Shown piece after piece: positions 44,803 through 54,715 of a stretch of DNA of 64,000 nt; position 1 is the stretch's first letter, and each line of letters begins with the position of its first letter. The translations under genes and the position numbers were made by a program. Under the pieces are notes generated by a model. That model saw only the letters and a program-made list of their open reading frames with translations. It did not search any database and had not been told where the DNA came from. The DNA comes from Saccharomonospora sp. CUA-673. Its GTDB lineage: Bacteria > Actinomycetota > Actinomycetes > Mycobacteriales > Pseudonocardiaceae. Where the stretch lies: assembly GCF_001942305.1 (NCBI RefSeq), contig NZ_MKKE01000085.1, positions 1 through 64,000 of the forward strand. Reading direction: 5' to 3'.

Positions 44803-45717
44803 GGGCGGCGCGGCGGGTTCGACGCCGGCGTCGAGCCGCCAGCTCGTCAACCGGGTCGCCGAGCCGATGAGCGCCTGGACCGCGACCTCGCGCAGCGGGC
44901 CGTCGTCGGTCCGTTCCAGCACGCCGTGCCACGCGCTCGCGGCGTCCGTCTCCGCCGCCACGACGAGCTCGGCCGCCGACTCCTCGTCGGAGACCTGCTC
45001 GGCGCCCTGGTAGGCGGGCTCGGCCGCACGCGGGGTGGACCCGGCGTCGGCGATCAGCCTGCGGCAGGCCTGACGCCGGTCGAGGTGAGCGTCCGCCCCG
45101 GCGGCCAGACCGTTGTCGTAGGCGGCGGGCAGGAACGCGGTCACCGTGTCGTAGACCCACTCGGCGGCGTACTCGGCCGACAACGCGTCCTGCAGCGCCG
45201 ACACCGCCTCCTCGTCGGGGCGGGCCGCGTCGACACCTTCGAGCGGATCCGGATGGCCCCCGCCCAGGTCGGGGCCGAGCTGCCGTGCGGCGGCGCAGCC
45301 GGCGGCGACCGCGGCCACGAGCCCCACGCGGTACCGCGGGAGCCCGCCGACGAGCCCGGCGGCCTGCTCCTGCGCCTCGCCGAGCCGGTTGCCGAGCTGT
45401 GCGACGTCGTCGACGGTGGCCGGCACGCGCGGCATGCGTTCGGGGCGCGGACGGTTCAGCCGCCGGATCTCCTCGTCGAGCGCGTCGGCGTGGGCCTGAC
45501 GCACCGTCGCGACCTGCCGGGCCTCCGGTCCACCCGCCGCGATGGCGGCGTCGGCGTCGGCCTTGGCGCGGACCAACAGGGGCAGCAGGGGGTCGGGGGA
45601 GTCGTCGTAGTCGGTGCACCCGGCGACGGCCCCGAGGCCCGCCACCGTGGGAACGGCCAACACGGCCGCGCGCAGCACCGCACGCCGGTTCGTCGGCACC
45701 GATCGTCGGAATGTCAC
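44785..45717 (-). CDS. Tat-type lipoprotein with ferritin-like (DUF4439) domain
   Basis: 310 residues. The signal reads RRSVPTNRRAVLRAAVLAV (twin arginine) and ends in a lipobox-like GAVAGC, with Cys at about residue 34. The C-terminal 150 residues form a ferritin-like four-helix domain (DALSAEYAAEWVYDTVTAFL, HLDRRQACRRLIADAGSTP), DUF4439 in actinobacteria. Function unknown; it lacks an obvious di-iron motif. GTG 45717 is the only sensible start before the signal. It is divergent from rimP. Confidence 0.82.
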   Translation of the reverse strand: MTFRRSVPTNRRAVLRAAVLAVPTVAGLGAVAGCTDYDDSPDPLLPLLVRAKADADAAIAAGGPEARQVATVRQAHADALDEEIRRLNRPRPERMPRVPATVDDVAQLGNRLGEAQEQAAGLVGGLPRYRVGLVAAVAAGCAAARQLGPDLGGGHPDPLEGVDAARPDEEAVSALQDALSAEYAAEWVYDTVTAFLPAAYDNGLAAGADAHLDRRQACRRLIADAGSTPRAAEPAYQGAEQVSDEESAAELVVAAETDAASAWHGVLERTDDGPLREVAVQALIGSATRLTSWRLDAGVEPAAPPLPGRG

Positions 45718-45788
45718 AGGGGGCCATCCTGCCAGGCGCGGCGGCTCGCCGAAGCCCCGCTGGTCGGCGTGCCGGCAGCGGGGCACGA

Positions 45789-45794
45789 TAAGCT
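45789..45794 (+). promoter_or_regulatory. Putative -10 box (TAAGCT) for the rimP-nusA operon
   Basis: A TANNNT hexamer in the GATAAGCT context lies 66 bp before rimP, in the gap to the divergent lipoprotein gene. The intervening leader has a weak CCAC...GTGG stem and a GCGGGAG ribosome site. Confidence 0.45.
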
Positions 45795-45860
45795 GGACCA
45801 CCACTTGTCAAGAGGTGGCCAACAACTGTCAGTACAACAGCAACAAGCGGGAGCATCACG

Positions 45861-46451
45861 GTGCCCAACGAACTCGCCAGCCGGCTGGAGCCCGTCGTGG
45901 CCGAAGCCGTCACGGCCGCGGGTTTCGATCTCGACGCGCTCGACGTTCAACCGGCCGGACGCCGCAAACTGGTCAAGGTTGTCGTCGACAGCGACGACGG
46001 AGTCGGCCTCGACGAGGTCGCCGAGGTCAGCCGGGTCCTGTCCGGGGTGCTCGACGAGCACGAACACCTCATCGCGGGCGCCTACACCCTGGAGGTCACG
46101 TCCCCGGGCGTGGACCGGCCCCTGACCGCGCCGCGGCACTGGCGCCGGGCCAGGTTCCGCCAGGTGCGTGTGACGCCCACCGAGGGCGCGGACTTCACCG
46201 GCAGGGTCGGCGACGCGGGTGAGACCGCGGCGCGCATGCTGGTCGGCGGCACCATCCGCGACGTGCGCTACGCCGACGTCGCCAAGGCCGTCCTCGAGGT
46301 CGAGTTCAAACAACCGCCCGCCGACGAGCTCAAGAAGCTGGAGCAGGACGCTCGGCACGCCGAGAGCGCCCCGGCCGCGGAATCGACGAGCAAGGACAAC
46401 AGCGAGGGTGCCGCGTCGCCCTCGGCAGCACCGAAGGAGGAGCCGAGGTGA
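45861..46451 (+). CDS. rimP: Ribosome maturation factor RimP
   Basis: 196 residues. The two RimP domains are seen in [19 protein letters not shown] and [20 protein letters not shown], with the conserved [20 protein letters not shown] and the C-terminal barrel. It binds the 30S subunit and is needed for its maturation. An acidic/serine-rich tail follows. GTG 45861 starts [10 protein letters not shown]. First gene of the operon; it overlaps nusA by four bases. Confidence 0.93.
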   Translation: MPNELASRLEPVVAEAVTAAGFDLDALDVQPAGRRKLVKVVVDSDDGVGLDEVAEVSRVLSGVLDEHEHLIAGAYTLEVTSPGVDRPLTAPRHWRRARFRQVRVTPTEGADFTGRVGDAGETAARMLVGGTIRDVRYADVAKAVLEVEFKQPPADELKKLEQDARHAESAPAAESTSKDNSEGAASPSAAPKEEPR

Positions 46452-47509
46452 ACGTCGACATCGCCGCGCTGCGCGCCATCGAGGCCGACAAGGACATTCC
46501 GTTCGAGGCGGTACTCGAGGCGATCGAGTCCGCGCTGCTGACGGCCTACAAGCACACCGAGGGACATCAGCCGCGCGCCCGGATCGACATCGACCGGAAG
46601 ACGGGCTACGTGCGGGTGCTGGCCTACACCAACGACGAGAACGGCGACGTCGCCGAGGAGTGGGACGACACGCCCGAGGGGTTCGGCCGGATCGCCGCGA
46701 CCACCGCACGGCAGGTCATCCTGCAGCGGCTGCGGGACGCCGAGCACGAGAAGACCTACGGCGAGTTCTCCGCCAAGGAGGGCGAGATCGTCGCGGGGGT
46801 GATCCAGCGGGACGCGCGCGCCAACGCCCGCGGCATGGTCGTGATCGACATCGGCGGCGACACCGAGGGTGTGCTGCCGCTGGCCGAGCAGGTCCCGGGG
46901 GAGAGCTACGAGCACGGAGCCCGCATCAAGGCGTACGTGGTCGGGGTGGCCCGCAGCGCCCGGGGTCCGCAGATCACGCTGTCGCGGACCCACCCGAACC
47001 TCGTGCGCAAGCTGTTCGCGCTCGAGGTCCCGGAGATCGCCGACGGCACCGTGGAGATCTCCGCCGTGGCCCGCGAGGCCGGACACCGGTCGAAGATCGC
47101 CGTGCGGTCGACGGTGTCGGGCGTCAACGCCAAGGGCGCGTGCATCGGCCCCGTGGGCGGTCGCGTACGCAACGTGATGAGCGAGCTCGGCGGAGAGAAG
47201 ATCGACATCATCGATCACTCGGACGACCCGGCCCGGTTCGTCGGCAACGCGCTCTCGCCCGCGAAGGCCGTGTCGGTGACGGTCGTGGACGAACGCGCGA
47301 AGACCGCCCGCGTGGTCGTGCCCGATTTCCAGCTGTCGCTGGCCATCGGCAAGGAGGGGCAGAACGCCCGGCTCGCGGCCCGGCTCACGGGGTGGCGGAT
47401 CGACATCCGCAGCGACGCCGCACCCGACGCCGGACCCCAGCAGGAGGCCTCCCCGGACGGCGGCCCGGAGGACGCACCGCGCACAGCGGTAACCGGTTCG
47501 GCTGAGTGA
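46448..47509 (+). CDS. nusA: Transcription termination/antitermination factor NusA
   Basis: 353 residues. The N-terminal RNA polymerase-binding domain ([20 protein letters not shown]), the S1 domain ([20 protein letters not shown]), KH1 ([28 protein letters not shown]) and KH2 ([20 protein letters not shown]) are all present. It lacks the extra acidic repeats of E. coli NusA, as expected in actinobacteria. It acts on RNA polymerase during elongation, termination and antitermination. Start overlaps the rimP stop (GTGA). Confidence 0.96.
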   Translation: MNVDIAALRAIEADKDIPFEAVLEAIESALLTAYKHTEGHQPRARIDIDRKTGYVRVLAYTNDENGDVAEEWDDTPEGFGRIAATTARQVILQRLRDAEHEKTYGEFSAKEGEIVAGVIQRDARANARGMVVIDIGGDTEGVLPLAEQVPGESYEHGARIKAYVVGVARSARGPQITLSRTHPNLVRKLFALEVPEIADGTVEISAVAREAGHRSKIAVRSTVSGVNAKGACIGPVGGRVRNVMSELGGEKIDIIDHSDDPARFVGNALSPAKAVSVTVVDERAKTARVVVPDFQLSLAIGKEGQNARLAARLTGWRIDIRSDAAPDAGPQQEASPDGGPEDAPRTAVTGSAE

Positions 47510-47535
47510 GAGGTCAAGGGCTAAACTGGAGCCCG

Positions 47536-47817
47536 GTGCAACGCCCGACGTCGATGACCGCCCCGGTTCGTACCTGCGTCGGTTGTCGTCGACGGGCGTT
47601 GAGCGACGAGCTGGTGAGGTTGGTCGTGGCACACGGGGAACTGGTCGTCGACGTACGTCGCCGACTCCCAGGACGCGGTGCCTGGCTGCATCGGGACCCG
47701 GAGTGCCTGGCCAAGGCCGAGCGTAAACGGGCTTTTCCCCGCGCACTGCGGGTCGCCGGTCCGGTCGACGTGTCCGCGGTGCGGAACACGCTGGCCGAGC
47801 TCGTCACCGAAGAATGA
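47536..47817 (+). CDS. ylxR: YlxR family RNA-binding protein
   Basis: 93 residues. The YlxR motif RTCVGCRRRALSDELVRLVV, a basic patch, and PGRGAWLHRDPECLAKAERK are seen. YlxR proteins sit between nusA and infB and act as nucleoid- or RNA-associated regulators. GTG 47536 is preferred because GGAG lies 5 bp upstream; ATG 47554 is an alternative. A GC-rich stem-loop follows its stop. Confidence 0.9.
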   Translation: MQRPTSMTAPVRTCVGCRRRALSDELVRLVVAHGELVVDVRRRLPGRGAWLHRDPECLAKAERKRAFPRALRVAGPVDVSAVRNTLAELVTEE

Positions 47818-47819
47818 GA

Positions 47820-47842
47820 GGGCCCGGGACATCCCCGGGTCC
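47820..47842 (+). terminator. GC-rich stem-loop between ylxR and infB
   Basis: A 9-bp stem GGGCCCGGG/CCCGGGTCC (one G-T pair) with a 5-nt loop starts 2 bp after the ylxR stop. No T-run follows. It could be an attenuator or a processing site separating infB from the upstream genes. Confidence 0.45.
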
Positions 47843-47965
47843 TGGTCGGAAACAAGGAAGCAGGTCGACCCGTCATGAGTCAGCCGTGAAGCTGAAGCCA
47901 TGAACGCGCGACGATAGGACGAGGTCAGCGGGTATCTGCCTGTCTGGCCTCAGTTGAGGAGAGCA

Positions 47966-50960
47966 GTGGCAGGCAAGGCCCGCGTGCACGAGCTAGCAAA
48001 AGAGCTCGGTGTCACGAGCAAGGAAGTACTCGCCAAGCTCAAGGAGCAGGGCGAGTTCGTGAAGTCTGCGTCATCCACCGTGGAAGCGCCGGTCGCCCGG
48101 CGCCTGCGGGATGCGTACGGCCCCGCGGCCGGCGACAAGGCCGGTGGCAAGTCCACGGCCAAGTCCGGCGGCGGTGCGAAGAACGGTGCCGCGGCGGGGT
48201 CGCGCGCCGGCGACCGGTGCCGCGACGGCGGACTCCGGAGGTTCGGCGGCCGCCGCGCCCAAGCCCGGTGCGGCGCCGAAGCCCGGCCCCAAGCCGGGAC
48301 CGAAGCCCGGTCCGAAGCAGCCGGCCCAGCCCGCCGAGCAGGCCCCGGCACCCGCGGCGTCCGCGGGTCCGGCGGCCGGTGAGAAGCAGGACGAGGCGAA
48401 GCAGGACGCGGCCAAGTCGGACGCGGCCAAGCAGGACCAGTCCGGCGGGGCGGTCGTTCCGCCGAAGCCGCAGGGCCCGAAGCCCGGTCCCAAGCCCGGC
48501 CCGAAGCAGCCGCGCGTCGGCAACAACCCGTTCGGCGTGGGTTCCGGTTCGCCGGCCCCGCGTCCGTCGGCGCCGCGTCCCGGTGGCGGCCAGGGCGGTC
48601 AGCGTTCCGACCGGCCGCAGGGCCAGCCCGGTCAGGGCGGTCAGGGCGGCCAGGGCGGTCAGCAGGGCGGTGGCCAGCAGGGTCAGCGTTCCGACCGGCA
48701 GGGTCAGCAGGGCGGCGGCAACCGGCCGAGCCCCGGCAACATGCCGCCCCGCCCGAACCCGGGCATGATGCCGTCCCGTCCGGCGAAGCCGAGCGGTCCC
48801 GGCGGCGGTCGCGGTGGACCCGGCGGTGGCCGCGGTGGACCCGGCGGCGGTCGTGGCGGTCCCGGCGGCGGTCGCGGTGGACCCGGTGGTCCCCCCGGTC
48901 GCGGTGGACCCGGCGGCGCTCCCGGTGGTGGCGGCGGCGGTGGCGGCGGCTTCCGTCCCGGCGGTGGTGGGCCCGGTGGTCCTCCCGGTGGTGGCGGCGG
49001 CGGTTTCCGCGGTCGCGGCGGTGGCGGTCGTGGTGGCACGGCAGGTGCCTTCGGCCGTCCCGGTGGTCCCTCGCGCAAGGGCCGCAAGTCGAAGCGGCAG
49101 AAGCGCCAGGAGTACATGGAGAACATGCAGGCGCCGTCCGTCGGTGGCGTGCGTCTGCCCAAGGGCAGCGGCGAGACGATCCGCCTGCCGCGGGGTGCCT
49201 CGCTGACCGACTTCGCCGAGAAGATCGACGCCAACCCGGCTTCGCTGGTGCAGGTGTTGTTCCACCTCGGCGAGATGGTCACGGCGACGCAGTCCGTGTC
49301 GGACGACGTGCTGGAGCTGCTCGGCGGCGAGATGAACTACAACGTTCAGGTCGTCAGCCCGGAGGAGGAGGACCGCGAGCTTCTCGAGGCCTTCGACATC
49401 CAGTACGGCTCCGACGCCGGCACCGACGAGGACCTGCAGGTGCGGCCCCCGGTCGTGACCGTGATGGGTCACGTCGACCACGGTAAGACGCGTCTGCTGG
49501 ACACCATCCGGAAGACGAAGGTCGCCGAGGGCGAGGCCGGCGGTATCACCCAGCACATCGGTGCGTACCAGGTCGAGGCCGAGCTCGAGGGCGACGACCG
49601 GACGGTCACGTTCATCGACACCCCGGGTCACGAGGCGTTCACCGCCATGCGTGCCCGTGGTGCGCAGGCCACGGACATCGCGGTGATCGTGGTCGCGGCC
49701 GACGACGGCGTGATGCCGCAGACGATCGAGGCGATCAACCACGCGCAGGCGGCCAAGTCGCCGATCGTGGTCGCGGTCAACAAGATCGACAAGGAAGGCG
49801 CCAACCCGCAGAAGATCCGCCAGCAGCTCACCGAGTACGGCCTGGTGGCGGAGGAGTACGGCGGCGAGACGATGTTCGTCGACATCTCCGCGCGGGAGAA
49901 CGTCAACATCGACGGGCTGCTCGAGGCGATCCTGTTGACCGCGGACGCGGCGCTGGATCTGCGGGCCAACCCGGACATGGAGGCGCAGGGCGTCGCGATC
50001 GAGGCCCACCTGGACCGTGGCCGCGGCCCCGTGGCGACCGTGCTGGTTCAGCGCGGCACGCTGCGGGTCGGCGACTCGGTGGTGGCCGGCGACGCGTACG
50101 GCCGCGTGCGGCGCATGGTCGACGAGCACAACCGCGATGTCACCGAGGCCGATCCGTCGCGTCCGGTGCAGGTCATCGGCTTCACGTCGGTGCCGCGTGC
50201 GGGTGACACGTTCCTGGTCGTGGACGAGGACCGGGTGGCACGGCAGATCGCCGAGCGCCGCCAGGCCCGCATCCGCAACGCCGAGAACGCGGCCAAGCGC
50301 AAGCGGGTCAGCCTGGAGGACCTGGACTCCGCGTTGAAGGAGACCAACACCCTCAACCTGATCATCAAGGGTGACAACTCGGGTACCGTCGAGGCGCTCG
50401 AGACGTCGCTCATGCAGATCGAGGTGGGCGACGAGGTCGAGCTGGCGATCGTGCACCGCGGTGTCGGTGGCGTGACCGAGAGCGACATCGACCTGGCGAC
50501 GGCGTCCGACGCGGTCGTGATCGGCTTCAACGTGCGGGCCCAGGGCAAGGCGACCGAGCGGGCCACCCGCGAGGGCGTCGACGTCCGGTACTACACGGTG
50601 ATCTACCAGGCGATCGACGAGATCGAGCAGGCTCTGAAGGGCATGCTCAAGCCCGAGTACGAAGAGGTCGAGCTCGGCAAGGCCGAGGTCCGCGACGTCT
50701 TCAAGTCCTCGAAGTTCGGCACGATCGCCGGTTGCCTGGTCACGTCGGGCATCATCCGCCGCAACGCCAAGGCGCGGTTGCTGCGGGACGGTGTGGTCGT
50801 CAGCGAGGAGCTGCCCGTGGCGTCGCTGCGGCGGTTCAAGGACGACGCGACCGAGGTGCGCGACGGTTACGAGTGTGGTCTGACGCTCGGCAAGTTCTCC
50901 GACATCAAGGTCGGCGACGTCGTCGAGACGTACGAGCAGCGCGAGAAGCCGCGCGCGTAA
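47966..50960 (+). CDS. infB: Translation initiation factor IF-2, one frame slip
   Basis: About 998 residues. The N-terminal IF2_N domain is [21 protein letters not shown] long proline/lysine then glycine/arginine-rich linker (residues 60-380) has repeated RGGPGGG units. The GTPase domain shows [30 protein letters not shown] and [10 protein letters not shown]. The C1 and C2 domains end at [13 protein letters not shown]. The frame slips near 48206 (a C run one base short), inside the linker, and probably is a sequence error. GTG 47966 has GAGGAGAG upstream and starts AGKARVHEL. Confidence 0.96.
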
Positions 50961-51054
50961 CGAGGTGCGGTGCCTGCGGGTGGTGGATCGAGGTCGGTCC
51001 GCCACCCGCAGGCGTAGCCGCTCCTTCGTCGGACCCGGGCGATGCGGGGTGACG

Positions 51055-51351
51055 ATGTTCGTGGGTTCGCTGGAGTTGGACGTGTTGTTGGGCGATGTCC
51101 GGTCGCTCAAGCAGAAGCGTTCCGTGGTGCGGCCGATCGTGGCCGAGCTGCGGAAGCGGTTCGACGTCGCGGTCGCCGAGGCCGGCCAGTTGGACCTGCA
51201 TCGCCGGGCGACCGTGGGGGTCGCCGTGGTCGCTGCCGACGGCGCGCATGTGCGGGATGTTCTCGATGCGTGCGAGCGATCCGTCGCGGAGCGGCCGGAG
51301 ATCGAACTGTTGTCGGCTCGTCGCCGGGTGCACGGCGGCGACGACGAATGA
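51055..51351 (+). CDS. DUF503 family protein (YlxP-like)
   Basis: 98 residues. MFVGSLELDVLLGDVRSLKQ and KRSVVRPIVAELRKRFDVAV match the DUF503/YlxP family, which lies between infB and rbfA in many bacteria. The function is not well known. ATG 51055 matches family starts; GTG 51049 is close by. In operon with infB. Confidence 0.9.
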   Translation: MFVGSLELDVLLGDVRSLKQKRSVVRPIVAELRKRFDVAVAEAGQLDLHRRATVGVAVVAADGAHVRDVLDACERSVAERPEIELLSARRRVHGGDDE

Positions 51352-51374
51352 GATGAGTGAGTGAGGGGATTCGG

Positions 51375-51821
51375 GTGGCTGACAATGCACGCCCGCGCAG
51401 GTTGGCGAAGCGGATCGCGCAGATCGTCGCGTCGGCGCTCGAGCACGAGGTGAAGGACCCTCGGCTGGGCAACGTCACGATCACCGATGCCCGCATCACC
51501 GGTGACCTGCGGGACGCGACCGTGTATTACACGGTGCTCGGCGAGACCCTCGACGCGGCGCCCGATTTCGCCGGCGCCGCGGCCGCGTTGGAGTCGGCGC
51601 GCGGTGTGCTCCGCACGAAGGTCGGCCAGGGCACCGGTGTGCGCTACACGCCGACGTTGACGTTCGTGGCCGACAACATCCCGTCGGAGGCCCGCAACAT
51701 CGACGATCTGCTGGCGAAGGCGCGTGAGGCCGACGCCGAGGTCGCCCGTCAGGCCACGTCGGCCGAGCCCGCAGGTGAGGCCGACCCGTACAAGCCCGCC
51801 AAGGACGCCGACGAGGGCTGA
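51375..51821 (+). CDS. rbfA: 30S ribosome-binding factor RbfA
   Basis: 148 residues. [49 protein letters not shown] and the helical [13 protein letters not shown] match RbfA, a KH-like factor for late 30S maturation. The C-terminal tail is acidic. GTG 51375 has GAGGGGA upstream. Last gene of the operon; in related actinobacteria nrnA and a MATE gene usually follow. Confidence 0.94.
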   Translation: MADNARPRRLAKRIAQIVASALEHEVKDPRLGNVTITDARITGDLRDATVYYTVLGETLDAAPDFAGAAAALESARGVLRTKVGQGTGVRYTPTLTFVADNIPSEARNIDDLLAKAREADAEVARQATSAEPAGEADPYKPAKDADEG

Positions 51822-51869
51822 GTGTTCGCGTTCCGGCATCGGCGGGTCCCGGTTGCTGCCCGATTCGGA

Positions 51870-53062
51870 CTATCGCGGTTCGAGGACGGTTTCGCGTTTG
51901 TCGGTGTAGGTGACGCCGAGTGGTGTGGTGACCGACGACGTGCCGTGGGTGGGGTCGTAGGAGTGGATCCATCCGGGTGCGTTCTTGAGTCGGTGGTGGC
52001 GTCGGCAGCGCGGTGCCGCGTTGCTGGTCGAGGTTGAGCCTTGGTCTATGGCCCATTCGTGGTGGTGGTCGAAGTCGCAGTGCCGTGCGGGCCGTCGGCA
52101 CCAGGGGACAACGCACATCCGGTCGCGTACTTCGACGAGTTTCCGGATCGTCGAGTTCGGACGATACGACGATCGGCCGAGGTCAACGGGGTTGCCGGTG
52201 GCGGGGTCGCAGAGGACCTTGCGCCAGAGAGACTTGGGGTTGGTCATGATCTCGCGCGCGTAGGCGGCGGGGATTGGTCCGATTCCGTCGATTGAGGCGC
52301 CGGTCTCGGACATGGAGAGCGCGGTGTCGATGGGCATGTGCAGGTAGACCATTGCCGCCGACTGGGGGACGGTGACGCCGGGGTCGTTGCCGAGGAGCAG
52401 GTCGGCGAACACGTCGGCGCGGAGCTGGTCAAGGTTGCGTGACGAGTCGGAGGTCCGGAGCTTACGGGCGATGGCGTCGACGCGGGCGTAGGCGGCCGAG
52501 TCAATGTCGGAGGGCAGGTCGGCGGCGATCCGCGACTGGGCGTGAACCCCGTGGTCGAGCGTCACCTTGCGCCCTTCGTGGGCCCTGCGTGCGGCCGCGG
52601 TCTCGGCACCCGGGTCGACCTGCTTGACGATCTGAGAGGCGTGCCAGGCCATATTGCGTGGTTGCCAAGCAGTAAGAGACAGGCGGCCCAGTTTCTCCTC
52701 AAGTAGCCGATCGACCTCGAGGGCATCGGAGTCGGAAACCGGAGCGACAACGTTCAGTACCCGCTCAGCGCAATACCGATCCACCTGTCCGCCGTGCATG
52801 GCGGAAAGCAGTCGCGGCATCCGATAGGTCAACGCGAGCGCGGTATCAATCCGACCCAAAACCACCTGAGGCGACAATCGAAGCTCAGCGCCAGCGCCTC
52901 AGCAAGCGACCGACGCTCCACCGAATCCGACGACGATCCGCAGTCGGGCGAAGCAAGAAACGACACCTCAGCAGCATCAGCCCGAGCCCGCAAAGCAAGC
53001 ACCGAACGGGCCCGATCGATAATCTCTTCAACACCTGTCACGAAACCAATAATACCGAACAC
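51870..53062 (-). CDS. DUF222/HNH endonuclease (13E12-type), one frame slip
   Basis: About 398 residues. The N-terminal DUF222 domain begins GFVTGVEEIIDRARSVLALR and includes LRLSPQVVLGRIDTALAL; the frame slips near 52890, where GCGGCT appears as GCGCT. The C-terminal HNH nuclease is RDRMCVVPWCRRPARHCDFD, HHHEWAIDQG and RCRRHHRLKNAPGW, with two CxxC-like zinc pairs. Such genes occur in many copies in actinobacteria and are thought to be mobile or selfish. The 5' half and upstream DNA are visibly poorer in G+C than the surroundings. Start GTG 53062. Confidence 0.85.
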
Positions 53063-53203
53063 GCGATCGTCAAACCTCACCCACAAGAATGAAGAAACCC
53101 GAACGCAAAGTAACCAAAAACATCCCCCACCAATAACGCCAACCGCCGAAGCGAAGCAAGGCCAAACCCGCCACTCCCAACAACCCCACAAATCCGCCCC
53201 CCA

Positions 53204-53352
53204 GTGATGTGTCATCCCGTCGACCTAAAACAGGAACCATCACACTGCAGTCAGAGCGCAACCAACCCCGAAACCGCAGCCAAGAAACAAAACCTTGCGC
53301 CCTGACTGCAGTGTGATAAACGAAAAGCGAAGGTCGAGGGATGACACATCAC
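53204..53352. repeat. Long inverted repeat (58-bp arms), part of dispersed module copy 2
   Basis: Arms 53204-53261 and 53295-53352 are nearly perfect inverted copies (outer GTGATGTGTCATCCC, inner ACTGCAGT...GCGCAA) around a 33-bp A/C-rich loop. The right arm and the next 48 bp (hairpin GGCGGC-AAA-GCCGCC and the GCCGGCGAGGC box, to 53400) match the module at 92-192. It resembles a MITE- or REP-like element. The flanks 53063-53203 are A/C-rich and hold no gene. Confidence 0.85.
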
Positions 53353-53431
53353 CGGCGGCAAAGCCGCCCACATCCCGGAGACCTGCCCCGCCGGCGAGGC
53401 GATGCCCGTAACGCACCCTCGCGCACAAAAC

Positions 53432-53589
53432 CCCAACACAGCGACGGGAACTGCCAACACAGCGCCGCGAACTGCCAACACGGCGCCGCAGATTGCCAAC
53501 ACGGCGCCGCGGATTGCCAACACGGCGCCGCGGATTGCCAACACAGCGACGCGAGGTGCCAACACGGCGACGTGGGGTGCTGACACGGC
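53432..53589. repeat. 21-bp tandem array 4 (about 7.5 units)
   Basis: Units of exactly 21 bp, with consensus GCCAACACGGCGCCGCGGATT (two adjacent units identical), end 44 bp from the stop of the methyltransferase gene on the minus strand. Same unit type and same position relative to the long module as array 1 at 234-454. Confidence 0.88.
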
Positions 53590-53633
53590 ACCCCACCCGC
53601 ACCGCACCCCGCCGGGCCCGCCACCCCCCGGGG

Positions 53634-54681
53634 TTACTTCACGGCTATGAGGATGTCGCGGGTGATGGCTTGGTCGACGCGGTGGCCGAGGCGGTCGTAG
53701 GGGCCGCCGTCGAGGACGCGCAGGCCGGCGCGGGTGAGGATGTCGGCGAGTTCGTCGCGGGGGACGACGTGGGTGTTCCAGGACAGGCCGAGGGCGCCGC
53801 CGCGGCGGAGGGTGCGGGTCCAGCCGGGGACGGCGGCGGCGAGCAGGTCGCGGGGGCTGCGGGCGAGCGCCGCGTCCTGGCCGCGGCTGCCGTGCTGCAC
53901 GCCGTAGGGCGCGTCGGCGACGATCACGTCGACGCTGCCACGGCGGACGAGTTCGTCGGTTTCGAGGGTGTCGCAGCGCAGGTAGTGGATCGCGCGGGTG
54001 TTGCCGGCCTTGTACTCCTCCTTGGTGGGGGCGTACGTGATGTCGAGCCGGTTGCGAGGCGGATCTTGTTGCGCCGCACCAGGGTGGCCTCGGCGGTGTG
54101 CTTGACCCGCTTGGTGCGCAGGTAGGTCTTGATGAACTGCTGGTAGGCCTCGAAGTCGCGTTCGTCGACGTCCACGCCGGTCACGTCGAAGCCGTACATC
54201 ATGGCCTGGTTGAGCGTGGTTCCGCGGCCGCACAGCGGGTCGAGCACGTGCAGGCCGGCCTCGGTGAGCGCCTGGGGACGTGCGGTGGAGAGCACCGTGA
54301 GGTTCAGCAGCAGTTTGGTGAACAGCTCGTTGGTCTTGCCCGTGTACTTCTGGATCGTGAGCAGGTCGGAGTCGAACCGGTCGAGCCGGCTGAGCGGCAG
54401 CGGCCGCAGCAGTTCGCCCGAAGCGTCCGATCGGGACCGTTCGAAAAGGACGTACGCCGAGGACAGATTGGACAGTGCCGCCAGGTCGGTGTCGGTGAGC
54501 GGTTCGTCGGTGGCGAACGTGACGTACTCGGCGCCGCCGATCTCGTCGGTGCGACGTCGGAGGGAACACGCGACAGCACGGTGTCGCCGAACACGGTCAG
54601 CTCGGCCTGGAGCAGCTGCGCCGACGTCTCGGTGTAGACGCGGTTCGCGGACGGCAGGATCAGAATGGCGTACTCGGGCAT
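53634..54681 (-). CDS. TRM11/DNA-methylase-like RNA methyltransferase, two frame slips
   Basis: About 350 residues. N-terminal MPEYAILILPSANRVYTETS, a THUMP-like or unknown domain, then KYTGKTNELFTKLLLNLTV, the SAM motif HVLDPLCGRGTTLNQAMMYG, DVTGVDVDERD and the catalytic motif IVADAPYGVQHG (family N/D-PPY). This resembles tRNA guanine-10 N2-methyltransferases and related enzymes. The frame slips near 54551 (GTCGGC as GTCGC) and 54052 (CTCGGC as CTCGC). Divergent from the MATE gene. Confidence 0.82.
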
Positions 54682-54701
54682 CGGCGAGAGCTTACTGCGG
54701 G

Positions 54702-54707
54702 TTAGCC
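54702..54707 (+). promoter_or_regulatory. Putative -10 box (TAGCCT) for leaderless MATE gene
   Basis: TAGCCT ends 8 bp before GTG 54716; no ribosome site lies between. Confidence 0.45.
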
Positions 54708-54715
54708 TGCCACGA

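Noticed and set aside
47843-47965. Small RNA gene between ylxR and infB
   Set aside because: There is one stem-loop but no clear promoter or T-run terminator; the evidence is too weak.
51054-52877. Complete insertion sequence around the HNH gene
   Set aside because: No transposase and no matching terminal inverted repeats around the gene could be found; only the separate inverted-repeat element upstream is clear.
53251-53607. Alanine/valine-rich frame (repeated AVLAIRGAVLA)
   Set aside because: It is produced by the 21-bp repeats, since the unit is a multiple of three; there is no protein support.
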